Origin: Altererythrobacter epoxidivorans
GTDB taxonomy: Bacteria > Pseudomonadota > Alphaproteobacteria > Sphingomonadales > Sphingomonadaceae
Direction: 5' to 3'
Length of the DNA stretch: 64,000 nt
Assembly: GCF_001281485.1 (NCBI RefSeq)
Contig: NZ_CP012669.1
Location: 1,612,001-1,676,000 of the forward strand
Each line of letters opens with the position of its first letter. Position 1 is the first letter of the stretch. Position numbers and translations under genes: made by a program. Below the pieces are notes generated by a model that was not told the DNA's origin, made no database searches, and saw only the letters and a list, made by a program, of their open reading frames with translations. This document shows positions 43,746-53,602 of the stretch, piece after piece.

Positions 43746-44489
43746 ATGGATAACGATCACGCCCCGGTGCGCTCAACCCACGCGCCCAACCGCTTCCGGT
43801 ATTACGACCTTGTGATGGCCGCTTTCGTGGCGATCCTGCTGCTGTCGAACATCATCGGTGCGTCGAAACCGAGCTATATTTCGCTGCCCGGAGGCGAGAC
43901 ATGGATCTTCGGTGCGGGCGTCCTGTTCTTTCCCATCAGCTACATCATCGGTGACGTGCTGACCGAAGTGTATGGCTATGCCCGCGCCCGCCGCGTGATC
44001 TGGACAGGGTTTGCCGCCCTTGCCTTCATGGCCTTCATGGCCTGGGTCGTGGTCAAGCTGCCGCCTGCCGAGGGATGGCCGCACCAGGGTGCCTACGAGG
44101 CGGTTTTCGGCAACAGCTGGCGCATCGTGATTGCCTCGATGACAGCCTTCTGGGTCGGGGAATTCGCCAATTCCTATGTCCTTGCCAAGATGAAGGTCTG
44201 GACCGATGGCCGCTTCCTCTGGATGCGCACCATCGGATCGACTGTGGTCGGACAGGGCTTGGACAGCCTTATCTTCTACCCCCTCGCCTTCTACGGTATC
44301 GCGGGATGGCCCCCCGAAACGCTGTTCCAGGTCGTGATCTCGCAGTGGATCATCAAGACCGTGTGGGAAGCCGTGCTGACGCCGGTGACCTACCTTGTCG
44401 TCAATTCGCTCAAACGTCGCGAGGGCATCGACCTCTACGATACGGAAACCGATTTCTCGCCTTTTGCCTCGGAAAAGGCAGAGGCCTAG
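43746..44489 (+). CDS. Queuosine-precursor transporter YhhQ family (DUF165)
   Basis: This 247-residue protein has about six membrane helices. Family signatures are LLLSNIIGASKPSYI, GVLFFPISYIIGDVLTEVYGYARARRVIW, GEFANSYVLAKMKVWTDGRFLWMRTIGSTVVGQGLDSLIFYPLAF and WEAVLTPVTYLVV. In E. coli YhhQ takes up 7-cyano- or 7-aminomethyl-7-deazaguanine for queuosine in tRNA. I start at ATG 43746, since residues before it add nothing conserved. Its TAG lies in a CTAG shared with the convergent ppx stop. Confidence 0.9.
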   Translation: MDNDHAPVRSTHAPNRFRYYDLVMAAFVAILLLSNIIGASKPSYISLPGGETWIFGAGVLFFPISYIIGDVLTEVYGYARARRVIWTGFAALAFMAFMAWVVVKLPPAEGWPHQGAYEAVFGNSWRIVIASMTAFWVGEFANSYVLAKMKVWTDGRFLWMRTIGSTVVGQGLDSLIFYPLAFYGIAGWPPETLFQVVISQWIIKTVWEAVLTPVTYLVVNSLKRREGIDLYDTETDFSPFASEKAEA

Positions 44490-46045
44490 CCCGCACTCGC
44501 GAACGGATCCGACAGGCTCTCGTCCGCACTGTGCCATTCTTCATCGGGCACGAAGCGCACTGCAGGCTCCAGCCCGAGGTGATCGGCGAGCAGCTTCATG
44601 TCCTTTTCGTTGGGCACGCCATACAGGTCGGCATGGCTTTCCTGCAGGCTGAGAACGAGCTCGTCGCCTTCGATTCCCACACGGCTGACGTGTAGCGAGC
44701 GGCGCGACCGCGCCCCGATCCGCCGGGCAAGGCGGGTCGCGAGTCCCCACCCGATGGCTTCGTTCAGGCCCTGCTCGTCCGCCAGCACCCGCAGCGATTT
44801 CGGCAGGTCGAGGTGGTTTCCGTTGGCTGCAACTGCCGCTGCCAGCAAGGCACGACCTCTTGGATCGATCGCGATCCACCGCTTGTGCAGGGCCCAGTCG
44901 GTCGCCTGCTGCATGCGCAGGTTCGGCTCGATCTGCATAGAGGCCAGCGAGAGCATGGTCGCCGCCAGGCGCAATCTTTCCTCGCCATTCGTGCCTGACT
45001 GCAGCGCATCGACCGTCCAGCCTGCAATTCGTGTAGAGAGCTGCGGCGGGGCCCCGCGCTGTGTCGCGAAGGCGGCCATGCCCGCCAGCAGCGGATCCTG
45101 CGCCTTGGCGTGGTCCGCCAGCCGGTCGTAAAGCAGTCCCTCGCGCAGGCCCCATGATGAAAAGACCAGCCGCGTGGGCTGCAGGCGGTTGATCAGCGCT
45201 TGGAGCAGGATCGCCGCATCGGGCATCGTTTCGGATCGCATCGAGGAAATACGCTCAATTGCGCGCAGATCGTCCGGCCTGCTGCTGGCAAGCCTGCGTG
45301 CAAGCTTCATTGCCTGTTCCGGATCGAGCGAGGTCCCGTGCGGGTCGGTCAGCGGGTAGTTGCGGGCCTCCATCGCATAGACAGCCATCGCCCGCCATGT
45401 CCCGCCGACGAGGTAGAGCGGCGCGTTCTCGGCATTGCCCCAACCATTCTTGCCGAGCTTCTTTTCGAGAGCTTTGCGCGTTTCCGACCGCTTCTTCTGC
45501 CGCAGGGCAGGCAATCGCAATGTTCCCAGCGGGAGAGAAACCGGATCGCCCGTCCGGTTGTCCGCAATATGCACCAATTCGAGGCTGCCACCGCCAAGAT
45601 CGGCGACCACGCCCTTCGCACCAGGGAAAGCACCAAGCACGCCGTGGGCAGAAAGGCACGCTTCTTCCTCGCCGGAAATCACTCGCGGCGACAGACCCAG
45701 TTCTTCGATGGCGGCGATGAATTCAGGTCCGTTGCTTGCCTCTCTGGTAGCGGCAGTCGCCACCGTTTCGACATCCTCGATGCCAAGATCGTCGAGCAGG
45801 AGGGCGAACCGCTTGAGACCGCGCATGGCAAGTTCGATGGAATCGGCGGGCATCGCGCCCGTTTCGGCCATCTCCCGCCCGAGCCGGGCCGCGACCTTTT
45901 CGTTGTAGAGGACCGTCGGCGCACGGGGCGAGCCGCCATACACCACGAGGCGGACGGTATTGGAGCCGATATCGATTATTGCCCGCTGGGCCCTGTCTCC
46001 GGAAAAAATCCCTTCGCGATCGGGACGCCTTGCGCGCAGGGTCAT
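44486..46045 (-). CDS. ppx: Exopolyphosphatase / guanosine pentaphosphatase family
   Basis: This 519-residue protein shows the actin-fold phosphatase motif AIIDIGSNTVRLVVYGG near its start, then VVADLGGGSLEL and a long C-terminal HD-type helical region. It removes terminal phosphate from polyphosphate or converts pppGpp to ppGpp. It follows ppk with a four-base ATGA overlap, so making and breaking of polyphosphate are encoded together. Which of the two activities dominates cannot be told. Confidence 0.93.
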   Translation of the reverse strand: MTLRARRPDREGIFSGDRAQRAIIDIGSNTVRLVVYGGSPRAPTVLYNEKVAARLGREMAETGAMPADSIELAMRGLKRFALLLDDLGIEDVETVATAATREASNGPEFIAAIEELGLSPRVISGEEEACLSAHGVLGAFPGAKGVVADLGGGSLELVHIADNRTGDPVSLPLGTLRLPALRQKKRSETRKALEKKLGKNGWGNAENAPLYLVGGTWRAMAVYAMEARNYPLTDPHGTSLDPEQAMKLARRLASSRPDDLRAIERISSMRSETMPDAAILLQALINRLQPTRLVFSSWGLREGLLYDRLADHAKAQDPLLAGMAAFATQRGAPPQLSTRIAGWTVDALQSGTNGEERLRLAATMLSLASMQIEPNLRMQQATDWALHKRWIAIDPRGRALLAAAVAANGNHLDLPKSLRVLADEQGLNEAIGWGLATRLARRIGARSRRSLHVSRVGIEGDELVLSLQESHADLYGVPNEKDMKLLADHLGLEPAVRFVPDEEWHSADESLSDPFASAG

Positions 46046-48198
46046 CCAGCCGCGCCCTTGCGCAGGGCAAGTTCAGGCACGGCACCGGCTTCGAGCGCGC
46101 CACCGCGGCCAGAGAGCGAGGGATTGGTCATGAAATACTGGTGGCAGTTGAATGGTTCGCCTGCCGCCTCGACCCTTGTGTAGCTGCCGTCTGCATGGAG
46201 TTCCCAACTCTGCTCGGTATCGAGCATATTGGCAAGCAGCACCTGCTTCAGGACCTGGTCGTGCACCGTCTTGTTCTTGATCTGGATAAGCGTTTCGACC
46301 CGGCGATCGAGATTGCGCCCCATCAGGTCGGCAGATGCAATGTAGACCATTGCCTTGGTGCTCGGCATCGCCTTGCCATTGGCGAAGGCATAGATGCGTC
46401 CGTGCTCGAGGAAACGCCCGATAATCGATTTCACCCTGATATTGTCGCTTACGCCCGGGATTCCCGGCTTCAGGCAGCAGATTCCCCTCACCACCAGGTC
46501 GACCGATACGCCGGCTTGGCTCGCGGCATAAAGCCGGTCGATCATCGCCCTGTTGGTGATCTGGTTGCACTTCATCCAGATTGCGGCCGGTTCGCCGCGC
46601 TTGGCCTTGGCGATCTCGAAATCGATCCGCTCGTACAATTCCTCGCGCAGGTTGAGCGGGGCGATCGAGAGCAGTTCGGTGTGTCGCGGCTCGACATATC
46701 CGGTGACGAAGTTGAACAGGCGCGCAGCGTCGCGTCCCAACCGGGGATCGGCGGTGAAGAAGCTGAGGTCGGTGTAGGTCATCGCCGTGACCGGGTGATA
46801 ATTGCCGGTCCCGAAATGGCAGTAGGTGCGATAGCCCTCTTCCTCGCGCCGGACGACCATCGCCACCTTGGCATGGGTTTTCCAGTCGACGAAACCATAG
46901 ATGACCTGGACGCCCGCGCGCTCCAGCTTGCTCGCCCACATCAGGTTCTGCTCTTCGTCGAACCGGGCTTTCAGCTCTACTACGGCCGTCACCGATTTGC
47001 CGGCCTCGGCAGCCGCGATCAGTGCATTGATGACCGCCGACTGGTTGCCTGCACGATAGAGCGTCTGCTTGATCGCAACGACATCGGGATCCATCGCCGC
47101 CTGGCGAATGAAATCGACCACCACCTCGAAACTTTCATAGGGGTGGTGGATCACGATGTCCTTCTCGCGAATGGCGGCGAAACAATCGCCGTCGTGTTCG
47201 CGAATCCGTTCGGGATAGCGGGGGGAATAGCTCTCGAACTTCAGATCGGGGCGGTCTTCACCATCGACGATTTCCGACAGTCCGTCGAAGCCGATAACGC
47301 CATCGGACTTGATCACCATCGCATCGCCGATGCCCAGTTGTTCGAGCAGGACCTGCTCTGCCCGCTTGTCGAAATCCTCCTCGATTTCGAGCTGGATCAC
47401 CTTGCCGCGGCGGCGGCGCTGGATCGCGCTGCGGAACGTGCGGACGAGATCTTCGGCTTCTTCCTCGATCTCGATATCGCTGTCACGAAGGACGCGAAAA
47501 AGACCCGATCCCTTGATCTTGAAGCCCGGGAAAAGATGGTCGGCAAAGCGGCAGATCAGGCTGGCCATGCTGATATAGACAGCTTCCGGCCCCGGCACCC
47601 TGACATAGCGCGGCATGGCCGGTGGGATCAGGATCATCTCCATGATCTTGGCCTTGTCTGCCTCACGCGTGAGGTTGAACAGCAGCCCCATTCCTTCGTT
47701 CGAGATGAACGGAAACGGGTGTGCCGGATCGAGCGCCTGCGGCGTGATCACCGGCATGATTTCTTCGAGGAAATATTCGCGCAGCCAGCCATAGGCGCTT
47801 TCGTCCACGCGTTCGTCACCCGCGATGTGAATGCCTTGGGCGCCAAGCAGCGGATTGAGATTGCGCCAGATGACCTGCTGCCGTTCTGCCAGTTCGGCAA
47901 GCTTGCTGCGGATTGCAGCCAATTGCTGCGACGGGCTGAGCCCGTCGATAGAAGGGACATCGATGCCGCGCTGGACCTGGCCCTCCAGTCCTGCGACGCG
48001 GATCATCATGAACTCGTCGAGATTGCTGCCCGAGATCGACAGGAAGCGGAGCCGTTCCAGAAGCGGATACCGTTCGTTTTCCGCTTCCGCCAGGACACGT
48101 TCGTTGAAGGCGAGCCAGCTCAGTTCGCGATTGAAGTACAGCGTTCCGTCCGCGCCGGTCGACGCGTCGTTATCGTTCGTGATCGGTTCGCTGCTCAT
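46042..48198 (-). CDS. ppk: Polyphosphate kinase 1
   Basis: This 718-residue enzyme builds polyphosphate from ATP. The N-terminal domain has YFNRELSWLAFNERVLAEAENERYPLLERLRFLSI. The catalytic histidine segment HFGTGNYHP is present, as are the paired phospholipase-D-like domains (NQSAVINALIAAAEAGKSVTAVVELKARFDEEQN) and the C-terminal SADLMGRNLDRRVE motif. It lies upstream of ppx. Sequence and length are typical. Confidence 0.97.
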   Translation of the reverse strand: MSSEPITNDNDASTGADGTLYFNRELSWLAFNERVLAEAENERYPLLERLRFLSISGSNLDEFMMIRVAGLEGQVQRGIDVPSIDGLSPSQQLAAIRSKLAELAERQQVIWRNLNPLLGAQGIHIAGDERVDESAYGWLREYFLEEIMPVITPQALDPAHPFPFISNEGMGLLFNLTREADKAKIMEMILIPPAMPRYVRVPGPEAVYISMASLICRFADHLFPGFKIKGSGLFRVLRDSDIEIEEEAEDLVRTFRSAIQRRRRGKVIQLEIEEDFDKRAEQVLLEQLGIGDAMVIKSDGVIGFDGLSEIVDGEDRPDLKFESYSPRYPERIREHDGDCFAAIREKDIVIHHPYESFEVVVDFIRQAAMDPDVVAIKQTLYRAGNQSAVINALIAAAEAGKSVTAVVELKARFDEEQNLMWASKLERAGVQVIYGFVDWKTHAKVAMVVRREEEGYRTYCHFGTGNYHPVTAMTYTDLSFFTADPRLGRDAARLFNFVTGYVEPRHTELLSIAPLNLREELYERIDFEIAKAKRGEPAAIWMKCNQITNRAMIDRLYAASQAGVSVDLVVRGICCLKPGIPGVSDNIRVKSIIGRFLEHGRIYAFANGKAMPSTKAMVYIASADLMGRNLDRRVETLIQIKNKTVHDQVLKQVLLANMLDTEQSWELHADGSYTRVEAAGEPFNCHQYFMTNPSLSGRGGALEAGAVPELALRKGAAG

Positions 48199-48314
48199 GC
48201 TCTGGCCGTTCCGGTAATCGAGGGGCGGGAAGCTGGCCGCTTTGCGCCTCCAGGCGACAAAGTAAATCAGCCGGTCCGGCTTGTCACTCGCCAGTCAACA
48301 TGGGCAACCAGCGC

Positions 48315-49334
48315 CTAGAGAACGCTGACCTGCTCCATCGGCGGCAGCGGCATGCCCAAACCCGTTGGGGCCTTGGGCCGATACGGGCCTTCGAGCTTGC
48401 CGATTTCCTCGCTGGAAAGCTCGACCTCGAGCGCCGCAACGGCATCTCCGATGTGGTGCGGTTTCGTCGCGCCGATGATCGGAGCGGTGACCTGCGGCTT
48501 GGTGAAATGCCATGCCAGCGCGACCTGCGCCCGCTTGATCCCGCGCGCATCTGCGATTTCCCCGACAGCATCGATGACCGCCCGGTCCGCCTCGTCGTCC
48601 TGCTTGTAGAGGCGCTGGCCGACGCCATCGGTCTTGCTCCGCACCGTTTCCTCGTCTGCAGGACGTGTCAGGCGGCCACGCGCCAGCGGGCTCCACGGAA
48701 TGACGCCAACCCCTTCGGCAGCGCAAAGCGGCAGCATTTCGCGCTCTTCCTCGCGGTACAGAAGGTTGAGCTGGTTCTGCATCGAGACAAATCGCGTCCA
48801 GCCGTTTGCGCGGGCGGTTTCCTGCATATGGGCGAACTGCCATGCGAACATGGAGGACGCACCGATATACCGCGCCTTGCCCGCTTTCACGATGTCGTGC
48901 AGCGCCTCCATCGTTTCCTCGATCGGCGTTTCATCATCGAAACGATGGATCTGGAACAGGTCGACATAGTCCATCCCAAGCCGGCCAAGGCTGTCGTCGA
49001 TCGCCTGCATCAGCGCCTTGCGCGACAGTCCGCCGCAATTGGGTGCCTGGCGCCAAGGGAAATAGGCCTTCGTGGCAACTACAATCTCGTCGCGGCGCGC
49101 CATCTCGCCCAGCAGCTTGCCGGTGATTTCCTCCGAGGTGCCGCCAGCATACATGTTGGCAGTATCGAAGAAATTGATCCCGCTCTCCAGCGCATGGCGA
49201 AAGTGGGGTCGCGATTCCTCTTCTCCCAGCAACCAGTCGCCGTGCCAGCCCTTGGTCGTATCTCCATAGCTCATGCAGCCGAGGCAAAGCCGCGAAACCA
49301 TGAGCCCGGTATTGCCGAGGCGGGTGAACTTCAT
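48315..49334 (-). CDS. Aldo/keto reductase
   Basis: This 339-residue protein is an NADPH-dependent aldo/keto reductase of the YghZ/Tas-like group. The catalytic tetrad is visible: Asp and Tyr in FFDTANMYAGG, Lys in VVATKAYF and His in LFQIHRFD. The barrel begins with FTRLGNTGLMVSRLCLGCMSYG. The cofactor end has IGATKPHHIGDAVAAL. It follows the SDR and acyl-CoA dehydrogenase genes on the same strand by 17 bases and may be co-transcribed. Substrate unknown. Confidence 0.93.
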   Translation of the reverse strand: MKFTRLGNTGLMVSRLCLGCMSYGDTTKGWHGDWLLGEEESRPHFRHALESGINFFDTANMYAGGTSEEITGKLLGEMARRDEIVVATKAYFPWRQAPNCGGLSRKALMQAIDDSLGRLGMDYVDLFQIHRFDDETPIEETMEALHDIVKAGKARYIGASSMFAWQFAHMQETARANGWTRFVSMQNQLNLLYREEEREMLPLCAAEGVGVIPWSPLARGRLTRPADEETVRSKTDGVGQRLYKQDDEADRAVIDAVGEIADARGIKRAQVALAWHFTKPQVTAPIIGATKPHHIGDAVAALEVELSSEEIGKLEGPYRPKAPTGLGMPLPPMEQVSVL

Positions 49335-49351
49335 GTGTCAGACCTTCCTGT

Positions 49352-50089
49352 TCAGAGCGATAGGCCGCCGTCGACGATCAGCGACTGGCCCGTGACATAG
49401 GATGCGAGCGGGGAGGCGAGGAACAGGGCGGCACCCGCCATATCCTCCGGCGTTCCCATCCGGCGCAATGGCACCCGCTCGATCACGCCCTGGCGCCGTT
49501 TTTCGTTGTCGGTCGTGACGCGGGTCATCTTGGTGGCAACGAAGCCCGGTGCGATCCCGTTCACCCTGATCCCGTCTTTCGCCCAGGCCTGGGCAAGCGA
49601 ACCGACAAGGCTTGCTGCCCCTGCCTTGCTCGCCCCATAGGCCGGGTTACCGATCATCGCGTGGAACGCCCCGGTAGAGCTGACGATGATGAGAGAGCCG
49701 CCCTTCTCCGCCAGGCCGGGATAGAATGCGCGGGCACAATCCATGACGGAGTTGAGATTCACATCGACGACGGCATCCCAGCCTTCGCGTTCGAATTCCT
49801 CCCGTCCGTATCGAACGGCACCTTGGCACAGGACCACGACGTTCATGACCCCGATTCCGGCGGCCAGTGCATCTGGTGCAGACCGGTCGGTCACGTCGAG
49901 CCTGTGATAGCTCAGGCCGGTGAAGTCGCTATCCTCGTTCTCGAGATAGTCGCCCTCGTCATGGCGCGTGCCGGTGACGTGGACTTCGGCCCCGCGCCGG
50001 GCAAAACCATGCGCGATCCCATTGCCGATACCGCTCGACCCGCCGACCACGAGTACACGTTGCTGGGAGAAATCGAGCGGATCGGACAT
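49352..50089 (-). CDS. Short-chain dehydrogenase/reductase
   Basis: This 245-residue classical SDR has the cofactor motif VVGGSSGIGNG (about 14-24), a serine in VSSTGAF and the active YGASK. Its last residues (ASPLASYVTGQSLIVDGGLSL) are typical of FabG-like enzymes. It lies 12 bases after the acyl-CoA dehydrogenase gene and 17 bases before the aldo/keto reductase, all on the minus strand. Probably part of one acyl-CoA or terpenoid degradation unit; the substrate is not known. Confidence 0.9.
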   Translation of the reverse strand: MSDPLDFSQQRVLVVGGSSGIGNGIAHGFARRGAEVHVTGTRHDEGDYLENEDSDFTGLSYHRLDVTDRSAPDALAAGIGVMNVVVLCQGAVRYGREEFEREGWDAVVDVNLNSVMDCARAFYPGLAEKGGSLIIVSSTGAFHAMIGNPAYGASKAGAASLVGSLAQAWAKDGIRVNGIAPGFVATKMTRVTTDNEKRRQGVIERVPLRRMGTPEDMAGAALFLASPLASYVTGQSLIVDGGLSL

Positions 50090-50101
50090 GGTGTTTCCTC
50101 C

Positions 50102-51244
50102 TCAGATCGAACGGCTGATCACTTCTTTCATGATCTCGTTCGTGCCGCCAAAAATGCGCGTGACGCGCGCATCGCGCCACAGCCGGGCGATGGCGTATTC
50201 GTTCATGTAGCCTGCACCGCCATGCAACTGCAGCGCGGTATCGACCGCCTTCCATTGCAGGTCGGTATGCCACAGCTTGGCAGCGGAGGCTTCGTCCGTC
50301 GTCAGTTCCTTGTCGAAATGACGCAGCAGCGCCCAGTCGAGGTGCGCCCAGCCGACCTGAAGGTCCGCTTTCAGGTCTGCGAGCGTGAACTTGGTGTTCT
50401 GGAATTCGAACACCGTCTGGCCGAATGCCTTGCGCTCCTTGGTGAAGTTGACCGCTTCGTCGAATGCGCGCTGGGCTGCCGCCTGAGCGCCCACTGCGAT
50501 GCCAAGGCGTTCCTGCGGCAGTTCTTCCATCAGGTGGATGAAGCCGCGCCCTTCCCCGCCAAGGATGTTCGATTTGGGAACGCGCACATCTTCGAAAAAC
50601 AGCTCCGAAGTATCGGCACCGTGCTGGCCGATCTTGTCGAGGTTGCGCCCCTTAACGAAGCCGGGGGTGCCGTCATCGACCAGGATCAGGCTGGTGCCTT
50701 TCGCACCCATGCTCGGATCGGTCTTGGCAACCACAATCACGCAGTCGGCATTCTGGCCGTTGGTGATGTAGGTTTTCGAACCGTTGATGATGAAATCGTC
50801 GCCGTCGCTCTTGGCGGTCGTGCGAATTCCCTGAAGGTCGCTGCCTGCGCCCGGCTCGGTCATCGCAATGGCAGTGATGATGTCACCCGACACCATGCCG
50901 GGAAGGTATTTCTGGCGCTGTTCCTCTGTGCCTAGGCGCTCGAAATAATTTGCCGTGATGTCGCTTTGCAGGGTGAAACCTGCGGCCGATCCGAGATAGG
51001 CGAGCTCCTCGCCAACGATCGCGCAATAACCGAAATCGAGGCCGAGACCTCCGTTTTCTTCCTTCACGGTCGGACAAAGCAGGCCCGCTTCGCCGACGGC
51101 TTTCCAGGTTTCGCGCGGCACGATGCCGTTCTTTTCGTGATCGTCGAGATGCGGCTCGAGATGCTGCGCGAACACCTTGCGCACGGTGTCGCGGAACATG
51201 GCGTGATCTTCGTTATAGGCGAAACGCTTGGATGTATCGAGCAT
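50102..51244 (-). CDS. Acyl-CoA dehydrogenase
   Basis: This 380-residue flavoprotein introduces a double bond next to the CoA thioester. It shows the three ACAD regions: the helical start (MFRDTVRKVFAQHLEPHL), the FAD/substrate middle (AIAMTEPGAGSDLQGIRT, then GSKTYITNGQNAD) and the C-terminal helices (QLHGGAGYMNEYAIARLWRDARVTRIFGGTNEIMKEVI). The glutamate in GGTNEI fits the catalytic-base region. A 12-base inverted repeat AGATT-GA-AATCT lies 26 bases upstream. The gene is divergent from the antiporter. Confidence 0.95.
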   Translation of the reverse strand: MLDTSKRFAYNEDHAMFRDTVRKVFAQHLEPHLDDHEKNGIVPRETWKAVGEAGLLCPTVKEENGGLGLDFGYCAIVGEELAYLGSAAGFTLQSDITANYFERLGTEEQRQKYLPGMVSGDIITAIAMTEPGAGSDLQGIRTTAKSDGDDFIINGSKTYITNGQNADCVIVVAKTDPSMGAKGTSLILVDDGTPGFVKGRNLDKIGQHGADTSELFFEDVRVPKSNILGGEGRGFIHLMEELPQERLGIAVGAQAAAQRAFDEAVNFTKERKAFGQTVFEFQNTKFTLADLKADLQVGWAHLDWALLRHFDKELTTDEASAAKLWHTDLQWKAVDTALQLHGGAGYMNEYAIARLWRDARVTRIFGGTNEIMKEVISRSI

Positions 51245-51355
51245 GGGGAACGGCTTTCGTTGCAAATCGAGATTGAAATCTAGGAATGCCAGCCTGTGAT
51301 TATTTGTAAAGCCTTGCGGCTGGTTTCGCTGCGCCCGACCGGCTAACGAAAGTGA

Positions 51356-52666
51356 ATGCACGACACTGCCGGCAACGCGCTTTCCGCTTTCGACATCGCT
51401 TCCATCCTGGTGGTCGCGGCTGCCCTGCTGGGCTGGTTCAACCACCACTTCCTGAAGCTGCCGCATGTCATCGGCCTGACGGTCATGGGCGCCATCGGCG
51501 CCATCGGCCTGATGCTCGCCAATGCGTTCATCCCCGGCATCACGCTCGACGATACGGTGGGGCGGCTGCTCGAACAGATGAATTTCACCGACACCCTGCT
51601 CGAAGGGATGCTGTGCTTCCTGCTGTTTGCAGGGGCGCTGCATGTCGACCTCGAAAAGCTGAAGCAGAGCTGGTTTCCCGTCTTGCTGCTCTCCACCGTT
51701 GGCGTCATCCTTTCGACCGCCCTGATCGGCTTTGCGACCTGGGGCGTGGGCAGCCTGCTGGCCCTTCCCATCGCGCCGATCTGGTACTTCGTTTTCGGAG
51801 CGCTGATTTCCCCCACCGATCCGGTCAGCGTCCTCGGCGTACTCAAGGAAGAAAACGTGCCCGGATCGCTGCAGAGCGCGGTTGCGGGAGAAAGCCTGTT
51901 CAACGACGGTGTGGGCATCGTGATCTTCGTCATCCTGCTCGGAGCGGCACTGACCGGAGCCGAATTTTCCCTCGCCGAAGGGGCGCGACTGTTCGCTCTC
52001 GAGGCCGGAGGCGGCGTTCTGGTTGGACTTGTTTTCGGCTGGATCGGATACCGCGCGCTCGCCAGCATGGACGAATATGCGCTAGAGGTTCTGATCACGC
52101 TCGCCATCGTCATGGGCGGTTATGCCCTCTGCATGCAACTGCATATTTCCGGCCCACTGGCCATGGCGGTCGCAGGGCTGCTGATCGGCAATCACGGCGT
52201 CACCTTTGCGATGAGCGACGTCACCCGCGACTACGTGATCAAGTTCTGGGAACTGGTCGACGAAATGCTCAATTCGGTCCTTTTCCTGCTGATCGGTCTG
52301 GAATTGATCGCTGTCGTGCCGGGTGTCCCGCACATCGTGCTCGGGTTCGCAGCAATCGTCATCACCCTAGCAGCGCGTGCCATATCGGTCGGGAGCGCTG
52401 TGAAGCTCATCCCGGCTGCGCGCCTCGATACCAAGGGCGCCGGACGCGTCTTGTGGTGGGGCGGACTGCGCGGCGGGATCTCGATTGCGCTCGCGCTTTC
52501 GCTACCCGCCGGTCCGACACGCGACCTGCTGCTAGCCGCAACTTTCGCTGCGGTTCTATTTTCCGTGCTGGTGCAACGCGCGACGCTGGGCAAGCTGATT
52601 GATACGATGAAGGCCAACAATGCGCCGGCGATGGAAAAGGAGATCGGGACCAACGACGCTGCCTGA
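51356..52666 (+). CDS. Na+/H+ antiporter (CPA1, NhaP type)
   Basis: This 436-residue membrane protein has about 12 hydrophobic helices. The CPA1 motifs are ALISPTDPVSVLGVLKE and GESLFNDGVGIVIFVIL, where the aspartates in TDP and FNDG form the ion site. It exchanges external protons for internal sodium or potassium, important for a marine or saline habitat. No regulatory C-terminal domain follows. It is divergent from the acyl-CoA dehydrogenase with a 111-bp gap. Confidence 0.92.
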   Translation: MHDTAGNALSAFDIASILVVAAALLGWFNHHFLKLPHVIGLTVMGAIGAIGLMLANAFIPGITLDDTVGRLLEQMNFTDTLLEGMLCFLLFAGALHVDLEKLKQSWFPVLLLSTVGVILSTALIGFATWGVGSLLALPIAPIWYFVFGALISPTDPVSVLGVLKEENVPGSLQSAVAGESLFNDGVGIVIFVILLGAALTGAEFSLAEGARLFALEAGGGVLVGLVFGWIGYRALASMDEYALEVLITLAIVMGGYALCMQLHISGPLAMAVAGLLIGNHGVTFAMSDVTRDYVIKFWELVDEMLNSVLFLLIGLELIAVVPGVPHIVLGFAAIVITLAARAISVGSAVKLIPAARLDTKGAGRVLWWGGLRGGISIALALSLPAGPTRDLLLAATFAAVLFSVLVQRATLGKLIDTMKANNAPAMEKEIGTNDAA

Positions 52667-52795
52667 CCGGACCCGGCACGCTGCAATTGCGCTGGCACCG
52701 CTTTATCGGTAAAGGCTCAGGCCTCGCCCCGGCCCGCGCGACTCCACCGGTTTCGCCCAGCCGGGGCAAAGCATTTTTCTGACAGGAACTCCCGC

Positions 52796-53599
52796 ATGTC
52801 GCGTCGGCGCCAGATCTACGAAGGCAAAGCCAAGATCCTTTACGAAGGCCCCGAACCGGGCACGATCATCCAGTATTTCAAGGATGATGCGACCGCCTTC
52901 AACGCGCAAAAGAAGGGCACGATCAACGGCAAGGGCGTGATCAACAATCGCATCAGCGAACACGTCTTCACCCGCCTCGCCCACATCGGGATTCCGACGC
53001 ACTTCATCCGCCGCCTCAACATGCGCGAACAGCTGGTTCGCCAGTGCGAAATCATCCCGATCGAAGTCGTTGTCCGCAATGTGGCTGCCGGCTCGATCTC
53101 CAAACGTCTCGGCATCGAGGAAGGCGAGCCCCTGCCGCACACGCTGATCGAGTATTACTACAAGGACGATGCGCTCGGCGATCCGCTGATCGCGGAAGAG
53201 CACATCGCCTGCTTCAACTGGGCATCGAACGAAGAAATGCAGGATATCGCCGCGATGGCGATCCGCGTGAATGACTTCATGTGCGGCATGTTCGCTGCGA
53301 TCGACATCCGACTGATCGACTTCAAGCTCGAATTCGGCCGCATCTATGACGGCGATTACAGCCGCGTGATCCTGGCCGACGAGATCAGCCCGGATGGCTG
53401 CCGCCTGTGGGACATGAAGACGGGCGAGAAGCTGGACAAGGACCGGTTCCGCCGCGACCTTGGCGGCGAAAGCGAAGCCTACCAGGAAGTGGCGCGCCGT
53501 CTCGGCCTGCTGCAAGGCGACGACAATGCTCCGGGCGAGGTCTTCGACCTTTCGGCCCATCGCGGCCGCCTGCGCGGCACGCCCAAGCCGAAGAAATAA
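52796..53599 (+). CDS. purC: Phosphoribosylaminoimidazole-succinocarboxamide (SAICAR) synthase
   Basis: This 267-residue enzyme joins aspartate to CAIR in purine synthesis, using ATP. Hallmarks are [11 protein letters not shown] near the start, [32 protein letters not shown] and [16 protein letters not shown]. An AGGAA ribosome-binding site lies before the ATG. purS and purQ, later partners in the same pathway, lie 6.5 kb away. The stop is three bases from the convergent lipid kinase stop. Confidence 0.97.
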   Translation: MSRRRQIYEGKAKILYEGPEPGTIIQYFKDDATAFNAQKKGTINGKGVINNRISEHVFTRLAHIGIPTHFIRRLNMREQLVRQCEIIPIEVVVRNVAAGSISKRLGIEEGEPLPHTLIEYYYKDDALGDPLIAEEHIACFNWASNEEMQDIAAMAIRVNDFMCGMFAAIDIRLIDFKLEFGRIYDGDYSRVILADEISPDGCRLWDMKTGEKLDKDRFRRDLGGESEAYQEVARRLGLLQGDDNAPGEVFDLSAHRGRLRGTPKPKK

Positions 53600-53602
53600 A
53601 GG

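Noticed and set aside
45979..48318. A 779-codon open frame antisense to ppk
   Set aside because: Antisense shadow of a certain gene; no domain, no ribosome-binding site.
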